Assembly: GCA_050251715.1 (NCBI GenBank)
Contig: JBFWMG010000018.1
Location: forward strand, 4,010-68,009
Length of the DNA: 64,000 nt
Direction of reading: 5' to 3'
Source of the DNA: JBFWMG01 sp050251715
GTDB lineage: Bacteria > Desulfobacterota > Desulfovibrionia > Desulfovibrionales > Desulfovibrionaceae
The notes below the pieces were generated by a model. That model ran no database searches. It worked only from the letters and a program-made list of their open reading frames with translations, and was not told the DNA's origin. Made by a program: the position numbers and the translations under genes. Positions 36,583 through 46,178 of the stretch are shown one piece after another. Position 1 is the stretch's first letter; each line of letters opens with the position of its first letter.

Positions 36583-38082
36583 CTACACGCCCGGCGACAC
36601 GCCGTAGAGCGAATAATCCACGCCCTCGGACGCCAGTGCGGGAAAATCGTCCAGCGACCGCGAAAAGGCCGCATGCAGAAAGGAATCCACCCAGCCGAAG
36701 ATGTCCGTGCGGCGCACCGTGTCCTGCATCTTGCGCATGTACATGCGGCGCGCGTCCTCGGGCAGGCGGCAGGCGCGGCGGATGGATTTGGCCACCCCCT
36801 CCACGTCATGCGGGTTGACGAGAATGGCGCCGTTTTGCAACTGCGCCGCCGCTCCCGCGAATTCGCTGAGCAGCAGCACGCCCGTGCGGCTGTGGTTGCA
36901 GGCCACGTATTCCTTGGCCACCAGGTTCATGCCGTCGCGCAGCGGCGTGACCAACGCCACGTCCGCCGCCCGGTAATAGGCGCACAACTCCTCCTTGCCC
37001 AGGCTGCGGTACATGTAATGGATGGGGATGTAGCCGGGGCGGGAAAACCGGCCGTTGATGTCGCCCACCAGCCGTTCGATCTCTTCCTTGAGCGCCTTGT
37101 ACGCCCCCACTTCCTCGCGGCTGGGCACCGCCACCTGAATGAGCGACACCGCGCCCAGGAGTTCCGGATAGGTGGTCAGGGCGGTGCGCAGCGCCTCGAA
37201 CCGTTGCGGAATGCCCTTGGTGTAGTCCAGTCGGTCCACGCCCAGGAAGATGATGCGGTCGTCCAGGGTCCGGCGCAGTTCGGCGGCGCGCGCCACCACG
37301 CCGGGCTGGGCCGCCGTTCCCGCATACGCGGTGTAGTCGATGCCAATGGGAAAACTGCCCGCGCGCAGGCTGCGGTCGCCCACGGTCAGCGAAACCACGG
37401 CCCCCCTGCCCCGCGCCTTGGCCTGGGGATGGAACAGCTGCACGCATTTGGTGAAATTGCGCCGGTCGCGCGTGGTTTGGAACCCCACCAGATCATAGGC
37501 GAGAAGCGCCTGGATGACCTTGGTCCGCCACGGCAGTTTGAGCAATATGTCCGGAGAAGGAAAAGGAATATGCAGAAAGAATCCGGTCTTGCGCTTTATG
37601 CCCATCTGCCGCAGCACCCATGCCACATGCATGAGGTGGTAGTCATGCACCCAGATGTAGTCCGACTCCCCACCCGCCTGGGCGACCTCCAGGGCGAACT
37701 TGTGGTTGACCTCCAGGTAGGTGCGCCAATTCTCGGGCGCATAGCTCGCAAGGCCCAGCATGTCATGGAACAAAGGCCAGACGGTTTCATTGGAAAAACC
37801 GTGGTAATACCCATCGATCTCTTCCAGGGACAGCGACACGGCGCGCAGGTCATACCCGGCGTTCCTGGAAAAGGCGGCCAACACCTCGCGCGTGTCGTCG
37901 CCATCCGCCGCGCCGTTCCATCCTATCCATGTACCGCCCCGGTTGCGCAAGACCGGGGCCATGGCGGACACCAAGCCGCCGCTGCCAGGCGTGAGACGCC
38001 ATTCCCCATCCACTTGTTTCAACGCCACGGGCAACCGATTGGAAACCACCACCAGCCGCGTGGAGCCGGAACCATCCACCAT
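36583..38082 (-). CDS. otsA: Trehalose-6-phosphate synthase
   Basis: A 499-residue GT20 glycosyltransferase joining UDP-glucose and glucose 6-phosphate. Visible are the N-terminal VVVSNRLPVAL, WVHDYHLMHVAWVLRQMG, GFFLHIPFPSPDIL, GVDRLDYTKGIPQRFEAL and the C-terminal TPLRDGMNLVAKEYVACN, all diagnostic for OtsA. AAGGA lies seven bases before the ATG at 38082. No phosphatase (otsB) is next to it, so the phosphatase is encoded elsewhere or the product is used as the phosphate. Trehalose is a likely osmoprotectant. Confidence 0.94.
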   Translation of the reverse strand: MVDGSGSTRLVVVSNRLPVALKQVDGEWRLTPGSGGLVSAMAPVLRNRGGTWIGWNGAADGDDTREVLAAFSRNAGYDLRAVSLSLEEIDGYYHGFSNETVWPLFHDMLGLASYAPENWRTYLEVNHKFALEVAQAGGESDYIWVHDYHLMHVAWVLRQMGIKRKTGFFLHIPFPSPDILLKLPWRTKVIQALLAYDLVGFQTTRDRRNFTKCVQLFHPQAKARGRGAVVSLTVGDRSLRAGSFPIGIDYTAYAGTAAQPGVVARAAELRRTLDDRIIFLGVDRLDYTKGIPQRFEALRTALTTYPELLGAVSLIQVAVPSREEVGAYKALKEEIERLVGDINGRFSRPGYIPIHYMYRSLGKEELCAYYRAADVALVTPLRDGMNLVAKEYVACNHSRTGVLLLSEFAGAAAQLQNGAILVNPHDVEGVAKSIRRACRLPEDARRMYMRKMQDTVRRTDIFGWVDSFLHAAFSRSLDDFPALASEGVDYSLYGVSPGV

Positions 38083-38257
38083 GCATCCATCCTTTGAGCT
38101 TTGGGGCGTTGCAAACCGCACGCCCCTGTCTTTGGACGAAACATACCGGAATCAACGGATGAAAACAAGGAAGGTGCGCGGAAGAACGCAAAATGAACGG
38201 GCGGCGCCCCCCCCGGAGGTCAATTCCAGAGGCCAGCCACGAGGCCAAGTCCCGAGC

Positions 38258-38737
38258 TCAGTCACGATTGCGCAACAGCCGCAACGCCCGCCGCCTGCGA
38301 TAGGTGAGCACGCACCAGCGGCCCACGAAATAGGTGACCACCGCGCTGGGAACGCCAAGCAGCACCCCGCCCGCGGTCATGACCAGAAAAAAGTCCCAAC
38401 CCGCCGCGATCATGTCCTTCATGGCCAGGTTGTCCGGGTTGAACGCCACCCCCTCGAAGGGCAGCACAAACCGCCCCACCACAAAGAGCATGTAATAGAA
38501 CGGAATGAGATTGAGGGGGTTGGAAATGAAGGTGAAGGTGCCCGCCGTGATCTTGTTGGCCCGGAAAATCAGCGCCAAGGTGAGCACGACCACGGTCTGA
38601 AAGGGGATGATGGGCAAAAAACCCACAAAAATGCCCAGCGCCATGCCCAAGGCGATGGAATGCGCCGACGCCTTGAGCCGGATGATGCGCAGATAATTGA
38701 AACGCACCAGCCGCCGAAAACCCACCCACCACGTCAT
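38258..38737 (-). CDS. DUF2062 membrane protein
   Basis: A 159-residue inner-membrane protein with about three to four hydrophobic segments. It carries ASAHSIALGMALGIFVGFLPIIPFQT and FISNPLNLIPFYY, the hallmark stretches of DUF2062 proteins, whose function is unknown. GGAG lies seven bases before the ATG. It follows the EF-G gene by 60 bases. The C-terminus is basic (RRRRALRLLRNRD) and probably cytoplasmic. Confidence 0.85.
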   Translation of the reverse strand: MTWWVGFRRLVRFNYLRIIRLKASAHSIALGMALGIFVGFLPIIPFQTVVVLTLALIFRANKITAGTFTFISNPLNLIPFYYMLFVVGRFVLPFEGVAFNPDNLAMKDMIAAGWDFFLVMTAGGVLLGVPSAVVTYFVGRWCVLTYRRRRALRLLRNRD

Positions 38738-38797
38738 GGCCGGTCTCCGTGGCGGGGCGGCGGCATGGCATGGGGCATCCGGATCACGGCCGCGCCC

Positions 38798-40861
38798 CTA
38801 CTCCAGTACGTCGAACCGGGCAAACGTGAGCACCAGCCCGGCCCGGCCCTGGGTTGCCGACCGCAACGACGTGGAAAAGCCGAACAAACGGCGCATGGGG
38901 GCAAGCGCCTGCACGGTTTTCTGGCCAGCCCGGTCGAACATGTTCTCCACCTTGGCGCCCTTGGAGCCCAACAGCCCGATGGCGTCGCCCACGAATTCGT
39001 CCGGCACCGACACCTCCACGCTCATGATGGGTTCCAGCAGCACCGGCTTTGCGGCGGCCATGGCCTCCCTGAACGCGCCCACGCACGCCATCTGGTATCC
39101 CACGGGGCTGGAGGCGTCCAGGCGCTCCATGCCGGTCACCGTGACCAACACGTCCTGCACCGGATACCCCTTGAGCACCCCGCTCTGCATGCTGTCCTGC
39201 ACGCCATGCGCCACGGCATCGATCCACGCGGCGGGCCAGGCCGTGGTGTCCACCTCGAAATGGACCTTGTTGCCCCCGTTGCGCGGCAACGGCTCGATGG
39301 TCAGGGCGACCTTGCCATAGTGCATGTCGTCGCCCAACTCGCGGTGGAACTCGCCCGAGCCCGCGCCCTTGGCGGATACGGTTTCCTGGTACACCACCTG
39401 CGGGTTGCCCGTGCGCGGCGCCACGCCGTATTCGCGGCGCATGCGCCCCAGCACCACTTCCAAATGCAGTTCGCCCATGCCGGAAATGATGCGCTGGCCC
39501 GTGTCCTTATCCACCTCGTTGAACAAGGTCGGGTCTTCCAGCAGAAATTTTTCCAATATTTCGTCTAGCTTGTCGCCCTCTTCCTTGTTTTTGGGCTCAA
39601 GCGCCAGGCTGATGACCGGCTTGTAGGAGGCAATGGACTCAAGCAGCAGCGGATCCGGAGCCCGGCCATCCTGGGCCGGGGCAAGCAACGTGTCGCCGGT
39701 GCGGGCGAACTTCATGCCCGCAGCGGCCACGATCTCGCCCGCCAAGGCCTGGTCCACCTTTTCCTTGTGGCCCGCGTGCATGCGGAACAGGCGCGCCACG
39801 CGCTCTTCCTTGTCCTGGGTCACGTTCATGACCGCATCGCCCTCGCCCAACGCGCCGGAATAGAGGCGCATGAGCGCCAACTTGCGCCCCGTTTCCATGG
39901 TCACCTTGAAGACCAGGGCGGCCAACGGCTCCTTCCAGGACGGCGGCAGGGTCCGCTTTTCCCTGGTCGCCTTGAGCACGGCCACGGCGGGCGCCGCATC
40001 CTCGGGGCTGGGCAGATAGTCGCACACCGCGTCCAGCACCGGCTGCACGCCCGCATTCTTCAACGCGGAACCGCACAGCACGGGCACCAGTTGCATGGCC
40101 ACCGTGGCCTTGCGGATGGCGGCGCGCACATCAGCCACGGCAATGGCCTCGCCTCCCAGATACTGCTCCAGCAACGCGTCATCGGTCTCGGCAAGGGTTT
40201 CCAGCAGCGTCTCGCGCCACGGACCGGCCATGTCGGCGTCTTTGCCCTCCAGGGGCAGGCGGCGGTATGCCGCGCCCTGGTCCTCGGGGTCGAACTCCAG
40301 CCGCTCCATGGTCACCAGGTCGATGACCGCCTCGAAATCCTGGCCCTGGCCCACCGGAATCTGCAAGGCCAGCGGGTTGGCCTTGAGCTTGGTGCGCATG
40401 GCGTCCAGCACGGCCTCGAAATCCGCGCCCAGCCGGTCCATCTTGTTCACGAAGGCGAGCTTGGGCACATGGAATTTTTCAGACTGCCGCCACACGGTCT
40501 CGGACTGGGGCTCCACGCCGCCCACGGCGCAGAACACGCCCACCGCGCCGTCCAGCACGCGCAGGGAACGCTCGACCTCGATGGTGAAATCCACGTGGCC
40601 GGGCGTGTCGATGATGTTGATGGTCTTGTCGTTCCACACGCAGGTGGTGCAGGCCGAGGTGATGGTGATGCCCCGTTCCTGCTCCTCGGGCATGAAATCC
40701 ATGGTGGCGGTGCCTTCGTGCACCTCGCCCATGCGGTGGATCTTGTGGGTGTAAAAGAGAATGCGCTCGGTCAGCGTGGTCTTGCCCGCGTCGATGTGCG
40801 CGATGATGCCGATGTTGCGCAGCTTGGCGAGATAGTTCTTGGCAACGGCTTTCTTGCTCAT
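38798..40861 (-). CDS. Elongation factor G paralogue
   Basis: A 687-residue translational GTPase with IGIIAHIDAGKTTLTERIL (P-loop), ERGITITSACTT (switch I), DTPGHVDF (switch II) and NKMDRLGADFEAVL, plus domains II-V. Domain IV has a shortened, divergent tip (GYPVQDVLVTVTG) compared with canonical EF-G. It is not beside rpsL, rpsG or tuf, so it is likely the second, EF-G2-type factor, and the canonical fusA lies elsewhere. The start ATG has no clear ribosome site. The role (elongation, recycling or stress) cannot be told from sequence. Confidence 0.85.
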   Translation of the reverse strand: MSKKAVAKNYLAKLRNIGIIAHIDAGKTTLTERILFYTHKIHRMGEVHEGTATMDFMPEEQERGITITSACTTCVWNDKTINIIDTPGHVDFTIEVERSLRVLDGAVGVFCAVGGVEPQSETVWRQSEKFHVPKLAFVNKMDRLGADFEAVLDAMRTKLKANPLALQIPVGQGQDFEAVIDLVTMERLEFDPEDQGAAYRRLPLEGKDADMAGPWRETLLETLAETDDALLEQYLGGEAIAVADVRAAIRKATVAMQLVPVLCGSALKNAGVQPVLDAVCDYLPSPEDAAPAVAVLKATREKRTLPPSWKEPLAALVFKVTMETGRKLALMRLYSGALGEGDAVMNVTQDKEERVARLFRMHAGHKEKVDQALAGEIVAAAGMKFARTGDTLLAPAQDGRAPDPLLLESIASYKPVISLALEPKNKEEGDKLDEILEKFLLEDPTLFNEVDKDTGQRIISGMGELHLEVVLGRMRREYGVAPRTGNPQVVYQETVSAKGAGSGEFHRELGDDMHYGKVALTIEPLPRNGGNKVHFEVDTTAWPAAWIDAVAHGVQDSMQSGVLKGYPVQDVLVTVTGMERLDASSPVGYQMACVGAFREAMAAAKPVLLEPIMSVEVSVPDEFVGDAIGLLGSKGAKVENMFDRAGQKTVQALAPMRRLFGFSTSLRSATQGRAGLVLTFARFDVLE

Positions 40862-40933
40862 GGGGCATGATGCAGCGCAGGCTGCGTGTTACGGAGCGCT
40901 CCTGGTTCCTGGCAGCGTCCGGTTACCGTCAAT

Positions 40934-41809
40934 TCAACCGCAAAGCCCCACCCGGCGGGTGCGGAAAAACGCCGGCCCCAGGTCCGGCCACATCCAGCAC
41001 CCTTCATGCCCCGGCCCCAGCACAACCGGGGCGTGGACCACGGCGCTCGCCGCCAGATCGTCCGGCACAAAAAGCGCCCCGTACCCCTGCCCGCAACACG
41101 CGGCAAAGTCGCCGATGCGGGAGGCGAACCCCTTGGGCAGCCGCATCTTCCCGGCATTCCAGGCCGTGACGGCCATGTCGGGGTGCGCCCAGGCGAGCCC
41201 GTCCCAATCCCATGCCGCGCCCTCGCACCACACGCCGCACGTGGCGGCGCCTCTGGGCCGCCACACCACTGTGTCCAGGGCGTCCAGCGCGTCGCCGCAC
41301 ACGCGGCGCGGAAGCGCGGCGTCCAAAGCCACGACGCATCCCTCCGGCTCGTTGGCCGCCATCTGGCGCACCAGCTCGCCAGCCTGGGCAAAGGACAGCG
41401 CGGCCACCTGCTCCTGGCCCGCCAACTCCAAGGCGGCCAGGGCCGCGACAGGCAGGGAATCCGGCGCAGGTGCCGTCTTGCCCGCGAAAACGACCACGAT
41501 ATGCGCCACCCCGGCCTGGAGCATGGGCATGAGCGCCGCGGCAAGCTTGGCCGGAGACACCGCGCCAACGGACGCCAGCAGCACCCCCCAGGCGCAGGGC
41601 GCATCCCGGCGCAGCAGCCGCCAGCCCTGCCCCGTACGCTCCGAGGACACGGCAGCGCCGCAGGCGCCGTACAAGGCGGCATGGCGGGCCAGGGTCGTCT
41701 TGACCCAGGCACGGCGTTCGGCGGGCACCGCGTCATAGGCTGCGGCAAAGCACGCGTCGCCTACGACATGGTCACCCAACCAACCGGGAAAAAGGGATAT
41801 CTCACTCAT
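40934..41809 (-). CDS. Conserved-looking protein of unknown function
   Basis: A 291-residue protein beginning MSEISLFPGWLGDHVVGD. It is rich in Ala, Cys and Trp, without signal peptide or clear membrane span. A central segment (VLLASVGAVSPAKLAAALMPMLQAGVAHIVVVFAG) has the alternating pattern of a Rossmann-like or aldehyde-dehydrogenase-like fold, but no catalytic motif is recognised. Composition and codon use match neighbours and no competing frame looks better, so it is probably real. It lies between bamD and the EF-G gene on the same strand. The start is uncertain (GTG four codons upstream is possible). Confidence 0.6.
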   Translation of the reverse strand: MSEISLFPGWLGDHVVGDACFAAAYDAVPAERRAWVKTTLARHAALYGACGAAVSSERTGQGWRLLRRDAPCAWGVLLASVGAVSPAKLAAALMPMLQAGVAHIVVVFAGKTAPAPDSLPVAALAALELAGQEQVAALSFAQAGELVRQMAANEPEGCVVALDAALPRRVCGDALDALDTVVWRPRGAATCGVWCEGAAWDWDGLAWAHPDMAVTAWNAGKMRLPKGFASRIGDFAACCGQGYGALFVPDDLAASAVVHAPVVLGPGHEGCWMWPDLGPAFFRTRRVGLCG

Positions 41810-41847
41810 TGGGTCCGCCACGGATTGCCGCTGTGCCCCGCCCCATG

Positions 41848-41881
41848 AAAAAAGGCTTCCGCTGCATGCAACGGAAGCCTT
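41848..41881 (-). terminator. Rho-independent terminator after bamD
   Basis: A 10-bp stem AAGGCTTCCG / CGGAAGCCTT (41852-41861 with 41872-41881), a 10-base loop and six T on the minus strand, ten bases after the bamD stop. Confidence 0.92.
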
Positions 41882-41890
41882 GAACGCGGG

Positions 41891-42628
41891 CTACAGCCAA
41901 TCGAAATAGTCTCTCCAGGAACCTTCCATGCGGTCCAAGGTCTGCTGGGACTGCTTTTCCTGAAATTTCAAATAGGCAAGTTCCGACCGCTTGGTCACGT
42001 AGTCCGACACGCCGGGCAGATCGGCGAAATTGGCGAGCACGAAACGATAGCGCTCCCATGCCGCCTGGTACTTCTCCGTGCGCCAATAGAAATCGGCCAC
42101 AAAGATCTCGTGGTCCGCCACGATGCGGCGGCAGGAGTCGATATGCGCCACCGCCTTGGCGGCGTATTCGGAGTCGGGAAACGACTCACGCAGGCGGTAG
42201 AAGTACTGCAACGCCTCGGTGACCGGATAGTTGGGCTTGTCGATGGAGGTGAACGTCTTCAGGTTCGACAGGCCGATCTGGTAGAGCACATAGGGAATTT
42301 CCTTATTGCTCGGATGCAGCGATTCGAACTCGGAATAGGCGTCCGCCGCCTCGTGAAACTTTTCGTCCAGGAAAAAGGCGTCGCCAAGGGCGAGTTCCGC
42401 CTGCGGCGTATAGGGGCTGAACGGATAGCGGTCCTTGAGCTGCGTGAACTGCTCCGCCGCCTTGGAATAGTTCTTTTCCTGCATGGCCTCCTTGCCCAGT
42501 TCGAACAACTCCTGTGCGGTGTCGTCGGGCGGGGGGAGAAGGAAATAGTCAATAATGCCGCAGCCGGTCGCAAACAGCAACACCACCATCGACACGCAAC
42601 GCGCCAACAGCGCCAACCGGTTATTCAT
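41891..42628 (-). CDS. bamD: Outer-membrane assembly lipoprotein BamD
   Basis: A 245-residue lipoprotein with a leader ending at Cys23 (FATGC) and tetratricopeptide-like repeats from about residue 40 (AQELFELGKEAMQEKNYSKAAEQFTQLKDRYPFS, then TPQAELALGDAFF). BamD is an essential part of the BAM complex that inserts beta-barrel proteins. The ATG at 42628 overlaps the trxB end by eight bases, so trxA-trxB-bamD is one operon, followed by a terminator. The length matches BamD and not longer YfgM-like TPR proteins. Confidence 0.9.
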   Translation of the reverse strand: MNNRLALLARCVSMVVLLFATGCGIIDYFLLPPPDDTAQELFELGKEAMQEKNYSKAAEQFTQLKDRYPFSPYTPQAELALGDAFFLDEKFHEAADAYSEFESLHPSNKEIPYVLYQIGLSNLKTFTSIDKPNYPVTEALQYFYRLRESFPDSEYAAKAVAHIDSCRRIVADHEIFVADFYWRTEKYQAAWERYRFVLANFADLPGVSDYVTKRSELAYLKFQEKQSQQTLDRMEGSWRDYFDWL

Positions 42629-43544
42629 GCGCATGTTCCATGAACAGGAAGGACGCATGCGCGGCCGTGGCGCCGTCGCCCACGGCGGTGGCCACCTGGC
42701 GGCACATCTTGGAGCGGATATCGCCCGCCGCGAAGATGCCGGGCAGGTTGGTGTGCATTTCCGTGTCCGTGATGATGAAGCCGCCGGCGTCGCGTGCCAC
42801 GCCCTTGGGCAGATAGGAGGCGCTGGGCTCCATGCCCACGAAGATGAACACGCCGTTCACGGTCAGGGTGGATTGCTCGCCGGTCTTGCAGTTTTCCAAC
42901 AACAGGCCGGTCACGTCGCTTTCGCCGACAAACGCCGCAACCACCGTGTCGTACATGACCTCGATCTTGTCGTTGAGGAGCACCTTTTCCTGGTAGATGC
43001 GGTCGCCACGGAATTCGCAGCGGCGATGCACCAGATACACCTTGCTGACCAGCTTGGTCAGATAGAGCGCCTCTTCCAGCGCGGAATTGCCGCCGCCAAT
43101 GACCGCGACTTCCTGGCCGCGATAGAAATTGCCGTCGCACAGGGCGCAGTAGGAGACGCCCCTGCCCGTCAGCTCTTTTTCGCGGGGCAGGCCCAGCTTG
43201 CGATAGCTTGCGCCGGAGCAGACGATGACCGTCTTGGCCTCGATCCACTCCTCGCCTACCAGGATGCGGTTCTTGTAGGGAACGTGCTCAATGATCTTGA
43301 CCTCGTCGCCAAAGCGATCAAGGGGGTAGGCATCCAGGTGCGCCGCGAAAATGTCGGCAAGCTCATAGCCCTTCACGCCCGTGGGAAAACCGGGGTAGTT
43401 CTCCACTTCCTCGGTCATGAGCACCTGGCCGCCGGGAGACAACTTCTCGACAAGGGCGGTTTTCGCCCCGGACCTCAAAAGATAAAGGGCGGCCGTGATA
43501 CCCGCCGGACCGCCCCCGATGACTACACTGTCGTATTGCTTCAT
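42621..43544 (-). CDS. trxB: Thioredoxin reductase
   Basis: A 307-residue FAD/NADPH flavoenzyme: the N-terminal FAD motif GGGPAGITAA, the redox centre C133-A-L-C136, the NADPH motif GGGNSALEEALYL, and the C-terminal GIFAAGDIR. It reduces thioredoxin for disulfide repair and ribonucleotide reductase. The CALC centre differs from the common CATC but keeps the CxxC spacing. Its ATG overlaps the trxA stop (ATGA). It pairs with the thioredoxin upstream. Confidence 0.96.
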   Translation of the reverse strand: MKQYDSVVIGGGPAGITAALYLLRSGAKTALVEKLSPGGQVLMTEEVENYPGFPTGVKGYELADIFAAHLDAYPLDRFGDEVKIIEHVPYKNRILVGEEWIEAKTVIVCSGASYRKLGLPREKELTGRGVSYCALCDGNFYRGQEVAVIGGGNSALEEALYLTKLVSKVYLVHRRCEFRGDRIYQEKVLLNDKIEVMYDTVVAAFVGESDVTGLLLENCKTGEQSTLTVNGVFIFVGMEPSASYLPKGVARDAGGFIITDTEMHTNLPGIFAAGDIRSKMCRQVATAVGDGATAAHASFLFMEHAHE

Positions 43545-43864
43545 GAGAGTGCTTTTTGCGTAATCATTTCCTTGATGCTGCTCTTGGAAACGGCACCGGT
43601 GATTTGTTCAAGAACCTCGCCATCCTTGAACAGGATAAGCGTGGGGATGGCACGGATGCCATATTTGCTCGGTGATGCCGGATTTTCATCGACATTCATC
43701 TTAAAAATCTTGACTTTACCGGCATATTCGGTCGCCAGCTCGTCGATGACCGGCCCCATAGCGCGGCAGGGACCGCACCACGGCGCCCAGAAATCGACCA
43801 GCACAGGCTGTTCGGACTTCAGGACTTCTTCTTCGAAACTGCTGTCGGTGATTTGATCGGCCAT
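43541..43864 (-). CDS. trxA: Thioredoxin
   Basis: A 107-residue cytoplasmic thioredoxin with the active site WC30-G-P-C33 and the cis-Pro region RAIPTLILF. It is reduced by the TrxB encoded immediately downstream. AGGAG lies six bases before the ATG. It is the first gene of a trxA-trxB-bamD operon and starts 123 bases beyond the tsaD stop. Confidence 0.97.
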   Translation of the reverse strand: MADQITDSSFEEEVLKSEQPVLVDFWAPWCGPCRAMGPVIDELATEYAGKVKIFKMNVDENPASPSKYGIRAIPTLILFKDGEVLEQITGAVSKSSIKEMITQKALS

Positions 43865-43987
43865 GCCCCACTCCTTTATGGTAATCAGATGTCCATATCG
43901 TTTACATCAAGCCTGAAGAACGGCTATGGACGCTTTGCGTCCGCTACCTGCCACGGTTACGAAACATAATGACGGCCACGGGGTACG

Positions 43988-45094
43988 TCAAGCAGTAACA
44001 CACGCCCCCTTGCCAGGCAACCGACGACACCCCGCCTCATAATCCCACGGAATGGGCTTGCCTCGCGGCACGGCGTCAAGCTCCAGCCCGTGAAACAGTC
44101 CGGCCGCGGCGAGACGCTCGCCCGCATAGGCTATCATCGCCCCATTATCCGTACAAAGTTCCAGGGGCGGAAGCAAGAGCGGCACACGGTTTTTAGCCGC
44201 CAGCAAGGCCATGGCCCCGCGTACGAAACTGTTGGCCGCCACCCCGCCCGCCACAATGCACGACGCCACGGGCCCAACCCGGTCAAAGGCGCGTTGCAGC
44301 TTGATGCGCAACGTATCCGCCACCGCATGGTTGAACGAGGCGCACATGTCCGCAAGCTCCTGGCTCACGCCCTGCCCGGCCAGCGCCGCATCCGGGTCGG
44401 CCAAGGCCGCGAAGCGCAGATGCTCCCGGGCCGCTATATGCGTGGCCACGGCGGTTTTCAGGCCGCTGAAGCTGAAATCGCAATTCTGGTTCTCCAGATA
44501 GGGACGCGGAAACATGTCCGGGACCATGGTCCCGCGCCGCCCCAGGGCGTCCACGAAACGCCCCCCCGGATAGGGCAGGTTGAGCATCTTGGCCACCTTG
44601 TCGTAGGCCTCGCCCGCCGCGTCGTCCAGGGTGCGCCCCAGCAACTCGAAATCCGTGTCCGACCGGATGCGATAGATATGGGTGTGGCCACCCGAAACCA
44701 GCAGCCCCAGCGCGGGAAACGCAATGGGACCATGCAGGCCCGGAGCCAGGAGATGCGCATGCAGATGGTTCACGCCCACCAGCCGCGCGCCCAGGCCAAG
44801 GGCAAGCCCCTTGGCGAACCCCAAACCGGTCAACAGGCAGCCCAGCAGACCGGGACCGCGCGCCACGGCCACCACGTCGATATCCCGCGGCCCAACGCCC
44901 GTCTTGGCCAGCAACTCGTCGTAGAGTGGCCCCAGCAGGCGGTAGTGCTCGCGCGAGGCGATTTCCGGCACCACGCCGCCGAACAGCGCGTGCACCTCGG
45001 CCTGCGTGGCGATGACCTCGCCCAGCAGGCGGCCGTTGTCCACAAGGGCCAGCGCCGTCTCGTCGCAACTCGTCTCAATGCCCAGACAGCGCAT
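43988..45094 (-). CDS. tsaD: tRNA threonylcarbamoyltransferase TsaD
   Basis: A 368-residue ASKHA-family protein that transfers threonylcarbamoyl to A37 of ANN-reading tRNAs, working with TsaB and TsaE. Metal-binding HLHAHLL (HxxxH) and GGHTHIY, the N-terminal IETSCDETALAL, and GGVAANSFVR are present. Its start overlaps the fbp stop by one base (TGATG), so it is translated from the fbp transcript. Length is normal. TsaE is encoded at 21036 in this window. Confidence 0.96.
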   Translation of the reverse strand: MRCLGIETSCDETALALVDNGRLLGEVIATQAEVHALFGGVVPEIASREHYRLLGPLYDELLAKTGVGPRDIDVVAVARGPGLLGCLLTGLGFAKGLALGLGARLVGVNHLHAHLLAPGLHGPIAFPALGLLVSGGHTHIYRIRSDTDFELLGRTLDDAAGEAYDKVAKMLNLPYPGGRFVDALGRRGTMVPDMFPRPYLENQNCDFSFSGLKTAVATHIAAREHLRFAALADPDAALAGQGVSQELADMCASFNHAVADTLRIKLQRAFDRVGPVASCIVAGGVAANSFVRGAMALLAAKNRVPLLLPPLELCTDNGAMIAYAGERLAAAGLFHGLELDAVPRGKPIPWDYEAGCRRLPGKGACVTA

Positions 45095-46101
45095 CAGCCC
45101 TCTTGATAGATCTGCCGGACACGCTCCACATCAAAGGGCGAGCCAATGAAGAACGGCACGCGCTGGTGGATTTCCGTGGGTTTGATGTCCAGAATGGGAT
45201 TGATGCCGTCGGTGGCCATGCCACCCGCCTGCTCGACCAGATACGACATGGGCGACGCCTCGCACATGAGCCGCAGCTTGCCGCGCGGCTTGTCCGGATC
45301 GCGGTAGTCCATGGGATACATGAAGATGCCGCCGTACAGCAGCGTACGGTGAAAATCCGCGACCAGCGAGCCGATGTAGCGCAGGCTGCACGGCTTGGAG
45401 CGGCCGGCGTCGGCGTCCTTGAACACCTGCACCGCCTTGCAGGTGGGCTCATCCCAGTAGTTCCAGTATCCCTCGTTCACCGAGTAGATCTTGCCGCGCT
45501 CGGGAATGCGGATGTCGGGATGCGACAGCAGGAACTCGCCCACGCTTGGGTCGAGGGTGAAGCCATGCACCCCGGCGCCCGTGGAGTACACCAGCATGGT
45601 GGACGATCCGTAGAGGATGTACCCGGCGGCCACCTGGTTGCGCCCCGGTTGCAGCACGTCGGAAAGCTCCACGTCCGTGCCCGACTCGGACTTGCGGCGA
45701 TGGATGGAGAAAATGGTGCCGATGTTGACGTTCACGTCGATGTTCGAGGAGCCGTCCAACGGATCGAAAATAAGGATGTAGTCGCCTTGGGGGAATTTGT
45801 CCGACACCCGGATCAGCTCGGCGTTTTCCTCGCTGGCCATGGCGCACAGCACGCCCGCGCGCTCCATGCGGTGGATGAGTATGGAGTTGGCGAATTCATC
45901 AAGCTTCTGCACGGTTTCGCCCTGCACGTTGATGTCGCCGGTGCTGCCCAGCGCATCCACAAGGCCAGCCTTGTTCACCTCTCGTGAAATGATCTTGCCC
46001 GCCAGGATGAGGTTGTTCAAAAGGCTCGTGAACTGGCCGGTGGCGGCGGGCTTCATCTTTTCGTGCAGCAACAGGTGCTCGGTCACGGTAATCTGGCGCA
46101 T
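45094..46101 (-). CDS. fbp: Class I fructose-1,6-bisphosphatase
   Basis: A 335-residue Mg2+-dependent phosphatase of gluconeogenesis. It shows the class I metal site FDPLDGSSNIDVN and GSSTMLVYS, YGGIFMYPMDYRDP and the C-terminal EQAGGMATDGINPIL. GGAGGA precedes the ATG. It begins 77 bases after the lipoprotein gene and is followed, with overlap, by tsaD. Autotrophic or gluconeogenic growth is suggested but not shown. Confidence 0.96.
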   Translation of the reverse strand: MRQITVTEHLLLHEKMKPAATGQFTSLLNNLILAGKIISREVNKAGLVDALGSTGDINVQGETVQKLDEFANSILIHRMERAGVLCAMASEENAELIRVSDKFPQGDYILIFDPLDGSSNIDVNVNIGTIFSIHRRKSESGTDVELSDVLQPGRNQVAAGYILYGSSTMLVYSTGAGVHGFTLDPSVGEFLLSHPDIRIPERGKIYSVNEGYWNYWDEPTCKAVQVFKDADAGRSKPCSLRYIGSLVADFHRTLLYGGIFMYPMDYRDPDKPRGKLRLMCEASPMSYLVEQAGGMATDGINPILDIKPTEIHQRVPFFIGSPFDVERVRQIYQEG

Positions 46102-46178
46102 GGGTGTCCTCCGTGTCGTATCCATCTTGGCCGCGGCATCACTGTCCCGGCTTGGAATATATACTACATCCGGCCCGG

